Source of the DNA: Sindora glabra
Taxonomy: Eukaryota; Streptophyta; Magnoliopsida; Fabales; Fabaceae
Direction of reading: 5' to 3'
DNA: 64,000 nucleotides
NCBI GenBank assembly: GCA_020226215.1
Contig: CM035226.1
Span: 61,961,455-62,025,454, forward strand
Below the pieces are notes generated by a model. It was not told the DNA's origin. It worked only from the letters and a program-made list of their open reading frames with translations, and did not search any database. Each line of letters begins with the position of its first letter. Within the stretch, counting starts at the first letter, position 1. Of the stretch, positions 57,735 through 64,000 are shown piece after piece. The position numbers were made by a program, and so were the translations under genes.

Positions 57735-59794
57735 AATTTTGTTACACCCCTTAAAAATTGAAATCATTTTATATAAAAATTAATCAATATGTATGATGGA
57801 ATATAATATGAAAATTTTTATGTGGAAATAATTGAATATGTAAAATGAATTATTAAATTAAAATTTTTTTTGTTACATACTTGATAAGATTATAAATAAA
57901 ATTATTTTAAAGTTAGACTTGATTAAGTGTGAGTAAATGAGTGTGGAAGAGACATTAGGAGTTATTTTTTGTTCTTGCCCTTTGGGCTTAAGCTGCTTAT
58001 GTTTCCTACATCCACCTACCCTCTCTCTTATTTCTCTCAAAATCATTCTACTTCTTCTTTTTCTTCACTTCAAGCAAGGGATCAATTCTTATCAAACCTC
58101 TATTACTCCTTAATTTAAGTAAGCTAAATATTCCTACATCTCAATCTTTGTAGCTTATCTCCTTTATTTCTCTTTTTGATCTTAGGATGATGGAGTTTTT
58201 AATTGAGATGAAGATTTGGTGCCCTAACCACAAAACCTTTAATTTTGATGTTTTAGAACAAGTAAACTACCATTCTCTTTATTTAATACCTCTTTTATAC
58301 AAGATGAGTGAGCATTTCACCTAAATTTGAATAGTTTTAATTGATTTGAGTTAATTTTTGGTTTTCCTTATGGATGATTGAAATTTAAGGAGTTGAAGCT
58401 ATGGATGAATGTCTTAGATGTGTTTCTTGTTGGATCTAGAGTATAGGATATGGTTTTTATGCTTCATGCTAAATTAGTTAAGCGATTTGTCTCAAAGAGT
58501 AACATTTGTGAAAAGATTTGTTGAATGAATAGTATTTTTCATGTGAAAATCTCCAAAAAAAAAAAACCCATGCCGCATTATTTTCACAATCGATTATGCC
58601 CTAGGAATTAATTTTTGGGAGGCCACAATTGATTATATATGCTATAAAACTTGTTCTCTAGAAGTCGATTATGCATGAGAGCCTTACTATTTAAATTTAC
58701 ACAATTGATTACATAATAAATTATATGCCAAAAGTCCTATCCTCTAGAGCTCTATAATTAGTTACATAATCAATTATGCCCTCACAAAGTTGTTATTAAG
58801 GATTGCATAATTAATTATGGTCTTTGCATTTTTTTTAATTACTTATCATAAGATTTTTCAAAGCATGTAATTATTCCATATGCTAATATGAGCTATCATA
58901 CATTAGATGAAGTTAAATAAATAATCTGAGGCCCAGAAAAAAGGCATAGTATTATGGTAACCTAAAAAGTTCATGTTATGGTCTAATATTGGATAAATAA
59001 GTTAATAATTGTTGCTTTGCATAGGAATAGATATATGAATAAATTATGATTTTCCTTAGACATGTAAACGTATAAACTTACTATTTGAAATTTGATTTAC
59101 ATTTTAGTTGAAGTGCCAATTAAGGCATTATTTATGCATTGTGATAAATTGTGAAATGTATGAGAATTTATAATGGCAGGGGCTATGATACTTAAATTAT
59201 GGCTTTATGCACTAAATGTGCATGCTCGCTTGTAAGGGATAAGGTAAACTTGGATGGATAATGATTAGGTTATGAGGGATAAGAATGGATGAAAGTTACA
59301 AAAGGGTTTACTTTTTGCTATTATTTACTTTCTTGTAATGATTTTTAAATGATGTTTTATTTTTCGTGTTAATACAATAAGTTTATTAGTAAGAAATGGA
59401 AACATAACAAGATCACCAAATAACATATACAAACTAATAATTTTCCATGAGGTATAGTAACCTATAAGGTATATGCTTTAATTTCCTACTAAATATATGA
59501 TTTTGACTCATTTCCAAGATAAAAACACAATTAGTCTCTCTTAATATTCAATTGTAAAGTGTAATTAAATTTAACTTTAGTTGCTATTTTATTTTTTTTT
59601 ATGTTCAATTATTAAATTCCTTAGAACTCACTCTCGTTTTCTTTCTTTCTTTTTTTAGGGGAGGAGGAATTTATTCCATTAGGTACTTAATTGTTGTTAA
59701 ATGGGTTAGAAACAAGCTTACATAAGAATTCTAACATTATAGTAAACATTAGAACAATCGGAATAATCATCCATGCTAGTTTATTAACAAATTT
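57735..59794 (+). mobile_element. 2-kb solo LTR with AATTT target duplication
   Basis: The LTR is 57,740-59,789, from TGTTACACCCC to TTATTAACA, flanked by AATTT at 57,735-57,739 and 59,790-59,794. The TGTxACACCCC start and the GGGATAAGAATGGATGAAAG block near 59,277 (compare GGGATAAGATTGGACTGAAG at 33,107 and GGGATAAGAGTGGACCAAAG at 16,882) link it to the chromovirus LTRs. Near 58,585-58,820 it carries about six diverged copies of an AATCGATTATGC-like motif. Confidence 0.78.
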
Positions 59795-61070
59795 CACAAT
59801 CGATTTTAGAAACTATATATGCATATTTCTTTTGAAAGTAAAGTATCATAGTATATAAAACATTACATTAAATGTATCTAGGAAAGGCTAGTTGACTATC
59901 ATTTATGGCAACCTCTTATGCCAATCACATATCCTAAGACAAATCATAGGAAATTTTATGTACATCCTTAGTTATGGAAACTTGAAAATTGTCCAAGAAA
60001 ATATTTAATTCCACCATGAAGTCAAAGTTATGACTTTAGATATGGTTAGAATTAAACAAGGTAGTTACTAAACCCCTAGCATATTTGTGGTAGGTATGAA
60101 ATTAATGCCCTAAGTATATATGAATTGTGATTGTCCAAGTGAAAATAACCATTGTAAAGAATATGGTTAGAAATGAAATAAGATGGTTACTAAACCCTCT
60201 AATATATGTGTGCTAGGTATACAATTAAGGTATTAAATATATACAAATTATGGTTATCCAAATGATAATAACCATTGTAAAAAATAAAATATTTTATGGT
60301 AAAAAGCAAATTATTCAATTGAGAAATGATGTTATGAAGTAATTATTGAAAATGGAATTATTTCCATTACTGATGTTCAATTTGGCCAAATCATTTGATA
60401 AGACTTTCTCAAGAAAGAAACTCTCTAAAGAAGGAAATAAATAAATATCAAGGAAATAAGACATACTAAAGCCAACATGAAATTAACATTGATGCTAATC
60501 TAACATATATAATTAGCAATTCCATAAAGTAAGTTCATATCAGTAATAACAAGTTAATGTTAGTTCTAAAAGCACTAAATAAGTTTTATGAGTCCCTCTT
60601 ATGGTGTGAACGATTAGCACTTTAAACTGCAAATAATGATTGAGGATAAGCTAAACTCTTAATGAATTCCATAACCATTATAGGTAATGTATTTAACTAT
60701 AGTGTACATTTGATGGAATTACTTATATAAGTGTTAAATGAGGCTACTCCTACGAAATTTTAGTAAGATCTTTAAAGCATTTATGAACCATTAGGCACTC
60801 CCACAGTCTATTAGTGCGAAACTATGTTTGACAAGAATATATTTTATAAGTATAAATTGATTATTGAGGCTACTAATCTACAACAATAGATTATTGGTTC
60901 ATAAAAGCTATATCTTTATTGATACTCTATAGGTTTTGTCTCATTCTTTCTAAATTTAGTTCATAATCTAAATGACACCAAGTCAATTATTTATACTTAC
61001 TTTAAAACCCAACCAAATATTTTTCAAAATCCTTGTTTCCTATCAGAGCCTTTTGAAATATACGAGAGAT
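59795..61070 (+). mobile_element. Family X copy 2, conserved 3' internal region
   Basis: Aligns with 18,760-20,401 of copy 1 minus the MITE. A 121-bp tandem duplication (units from about 60,042 and 60,162, ATGGTTAGAA...AACCATTGTAAA) is private to this copy. It ends in GAGAGAT, the polypurine tract position, directly before the LTR. No coding motifs. Confidence 0.65.
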
Positions 61071-61686
61071 TGTTGTAAAAATAAAAAGTATTTCAAAAGG
61101 CTTAATATAATATAAAGTTCTATATTGCTTGAATCAAGCTTCAAGAGAGAGTTTATATAAAAGATCACATATATGAGATAATAAACAAACAAATATGTAT
61201 TATGCTTATATGCATGAGTTGAGTTAAATTAAGTCTAGAAGTTAAACATGCCCTTTTATGCATGAGTATCTCATAAGGCTTAACCCAAGGTTAGTTTGGT
61301 AAATTAGTTTTCAAATTATGTTTAAGAAAATAATATTATTGTATCATAAAATTTTAGATTTTCTAATGGCATTTTTCAATGATCATTTTCCAATGGCTAT
61401 ATTTTTTATTATAAAAACTCATAACTTTAAAGCATTTTGATTATTTAGGAGAAAAAAGCTTTATTTTGTTCTTTGTATAGCCTTATTATCTCATTTATAT
61501 TTTCTTATTGATCATCTCTTTTTAGGTACATATTTTCTTATTGTCTACTCTTATTTTGATTGAGTAATCAAAATAGAAAAGTTTGTTAAATTTTAGGAGA
61601 TTATCATGACAAACTCTACTCGAAGAGGTAGAATAATCCTTAAGGTTAGTGAACTAACATAGCTTAGACTCTAAATTAATTCAACA
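61071..61686 (+). repeat. 3' LTR of family X copy 2 (subtype 2)
   Basis: 616 bp from TGTTGTAAAAATAA to TTCAACA. It is the unbroken reference for the split LTR at 6,887-7,278 plus 21,398-21,700. Its first part also shares TTTCAAAAGGCTTA with the subtype 1 LTR at 20,402. Confidence 0.75.
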
Positions 61687-64000
61687 ATATGAAGAGCTAA
61701 CTTTAGAAAGTGTAAGTGAGAATTCTATCATTATAACTTGTGGAGCAAATATCTAAAGCTTCAAGCAATTATATGCCTATGCAAGGCTGTATGGTTTTGA
61801 AGCAATGTACTCAATGAAAAATTAGTGTTCTCCAATGCAAAAGGCTATGCATGTGTTGCATGAGTATAATGATTTTGTAATGCTTAATGTTTTATGACTA
61901 TGATAAAAGAAGGTTCTATCTAGTGTGAGAAAAATATGAGTGTTATTATGTAATTAAGTGTAAGAGAAAATTTACTATATTAATTTGTATTATATGTGTG
62001 GTATTACAATTATAAAATAAGAAAAGTTTCTCTCAGTTATTCTCTTTCCCTAAAAAGTCTTTTTATTTTTAGATTTCTAATATAAATATTTGTTTATATG
62101 AATGTTTATAAAATATCTTTGATTTATTTATTAGTTATTGAAATTTAGATTTACTCAATCTCTAATTATAATCAATTAGTTATAAGCATCAATTAGTGAT
62201 ACTTATTAATTAGTATATTCGTTAGTGATACCTATCAATTGATGCTTTAGGTTGATATATATAGATATTGTATGAAATATGGTATACATTCAAAAAAATA
62301 AAAGAAACTCCCATTTATGTTCTATCCTTTTTTTCTATTTTTCTATTATTCTACTTTTATTTTGATAACATATTATTAGCACAAATCTCTATTATCTAAG
62401 CATTTAGTTTATAATTTATTTGTTTTATATTTGTTAATAATTCATGTTTCATTTTTACTGGTAGAGATGATTACCAAGTCATCACCATTCATATCCTTGT
62501 TCATGTGAATGGATGCACCTAGTGGTATCACGAACATACATTTCACTATGTTATACTAACTTACTGGATATGCATTATCGATGTCTAGATTAGTCTCATA
62601 ATGTTTTGATGATCATTTGTAAAAGTATGCATAGGCTTAAATTCTATCACATCTATATGTTTTATGTCATATATTTATGTACTTTAGCATTAGGAGTGCT
62701 TATTCAAACAAGCATTTTTATAAGCTACCTATGACTTGAGGTTCACTTATTTCTCGACATAAGTCATAACATCTTGTTATGATGCTTAATTTTATCTCAT
62801 CATGCCTTAGTAGATATGTGGAGAAATAAGGAAATCATACTAATAATTATGCTTCCATTTTTGCTATCATTCCATCATTACACCACATCTTTTATCCTTT
62901 TTTTCCTATTAAGCCAATAATGACTCCCATTTAATCAAAGGATTGGTAGTGTGATGTTTTAGTATCCAAGCTACTTAAAAGTTGTCAAGTGTTATGTATT
63001 GTTTGTTTTATACATGGATTTGAGTTTAATACAATAAAGCGTTTCATTTTGGGAGTTTTATTACTGCTACTCCTATATTGTTGCATAAGATCTATAATGT
63101 TATTTCAAAGCATCGCTAATGTTACCAACCCTAATTCCACTTCAACATAGTATATAGAGGGTTAATTGACTCTGCCTTTGGTTATGTAGAAGAACTAAGT
63201 AGGTCTCTTTAGCAATATAGTGTTTGAGGTAGCTAGTACTAGCAATTTTTGAACCCATGTTGTAAGGAAATATGCCCTTCTATATCCAAGATTTGTTATT
63301 TCTATAAAGTGGTAAAGGTCAATTGTACGAGACTAAACAAACTCTTTATTATATAAGGTAAGAATTACTTATCACAAGGTAAATATTTTTTTTGTTATCT
63401 TTATTAAAGATTGAAAATAGAATATTTTCAAAGTTAAAAGATTCTCTTCTATTTTAAACCAATTTAAAAAGAGAAATGAATAAAATTAAGTGAAATAAAA
63501 ATTTTATCTATTAATCTTGTTTCATTTTTCTTCTTTATCAATTATATCATCTATTTTTCTCTTTCTTCATTATCATGAAATTACTTCATCATTCATCCAT
63601 TACAATGACTAAATACAATAATAAGTTTCTAATAGAACTATGAAACTCATCTAATTAGTCTTATTGTATTTGTTGAAGTGAATGCATCAACAATTAAAAA
63701 AAAATAATGAAAAAAATATGAAACCTATCTAATTGGTTTCATTACATTCCCTAAAATGAATATATTAGTAAATAAAAAAATAATTAGACATGTACAAGGT
63801 TATAGTCATAACTATAGATGTGAAAAAGGCCAAATTAATTACCACAATGATGGTAGGGATTGTAGAAATAATTTATGATTATTTCTCACCAATAGAAGTG
63901 GGAAAATAATAAAGAGAAAAATGTCAATATAATAAGAACTCAAAAGAATCACAAAGTACATGTTACCAAGGTGGTAAGAAAAGGCATTAGTTATGCACCT
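61687..64000. other. A+T-rich spacer at the window end
   Basis: No gene seen. A weak 78-bp tandem pair lies at about 63,641-63,790 (TGAAACTCATCTAATTAGTC against TGAAACCTATCTAATTGGTT). Segments near 61,950-62,390 and 63,260-63,360 have the look of LTR fragments but lack a partner or target duplication in the window. Confidence 0.45.

Noticed and set aside
62280..62400. Possible copia LTR end and primer site (ATTATTAGCAC near 62,366)
   Set aside because: No matching second LTR, no target duplication and no adjacent gag, so it cannot be supported.
1..64000. CRISPR array, prokaryotic operon, plasmid or phage content
   Set aside because: No regularly spaced short repeats, ribosome binding sites or bacterial genes; all features point to plant nuclear DNA.

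Overview
This is plant nuclear DNA, most likely from a eudicot, and roughly three quarters A+T by eye. The evidence is structural: LTR retrotransposons primed by initiator tRNA-Met, a Tekay/Del-type chromovirus with a chromodomain, a plant L1-type LINE that ends in an RNase H domain, MITE-like elements, and the intron-containing relic of one host gene. I see no bacterial-style operon, no tRNA or rRNA gene, no CRISPR array and no intact protein-coding gene. Almost all long open frames are pieces of decayed transposon proteins or translated microsatellites. The species cannot be named from this.

Layout. 1-6,880: A+T-rich spacer with a fold-back MITE (453-995), a 219-bp tandem array (1,180-1,850) and a 325-bp tandem duplication that grew an AAT microsatellite (6,082-6,760). 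6,887-21,700: a nested stack. An LTR (6,887-7,278 plus 21,398-21,700) is split by a hAT-like DNA element (7,279-8,072 plus 21,110-21,397). That is split by a non-coding LTR element, here called family X (8,073-21,109), which carries a 4.6-kb chromovirus-type solo LTR (12,859-17,499, target duplication TTATC) and a MITE (18,980-19,557). 22,151-40,300: a minus-strand LINE broken by a complete but dead Tekay chromovirus (24,170-33,889) and by a solo LTR (34,625-37,500, target duplication CTGGG). 40,838-47,654: a Ty1/copia element whose RT-RNase H half (45,282-47,194) is inverted between two 15-bp inverted repeats. 51,701-53,800: a degenerate VPS2/CHMP2 (ESCRT-III) gene that keeps its introns. 54,722-55,131: a recent 207-bp tandem duplication. 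55,540-61,686: a second family X copy, 5'-truncated, interrupted by two solo LTRs (56,193-57,629, target duplication ACAAG; 57,740-59,789, target duplication AATTT). The remainder is A+T-rich spacer.

How it fits together: the window is a record of successive insertions, unequal LTR recombination into solo LTRs, and decay dominated by C-to-T and G-to-A changes, as expected of methylated heterochromatin. None of the elements here looks able to move itself. The best leads are the inverted copia half, the depth and order of nesting, and the VPS2 relic. All coordinates come from reading and aligning by eye. Insertion boundaries marked by target duplications should be exact to a base or two; domain boundaries in decayed coding regions are approximate.
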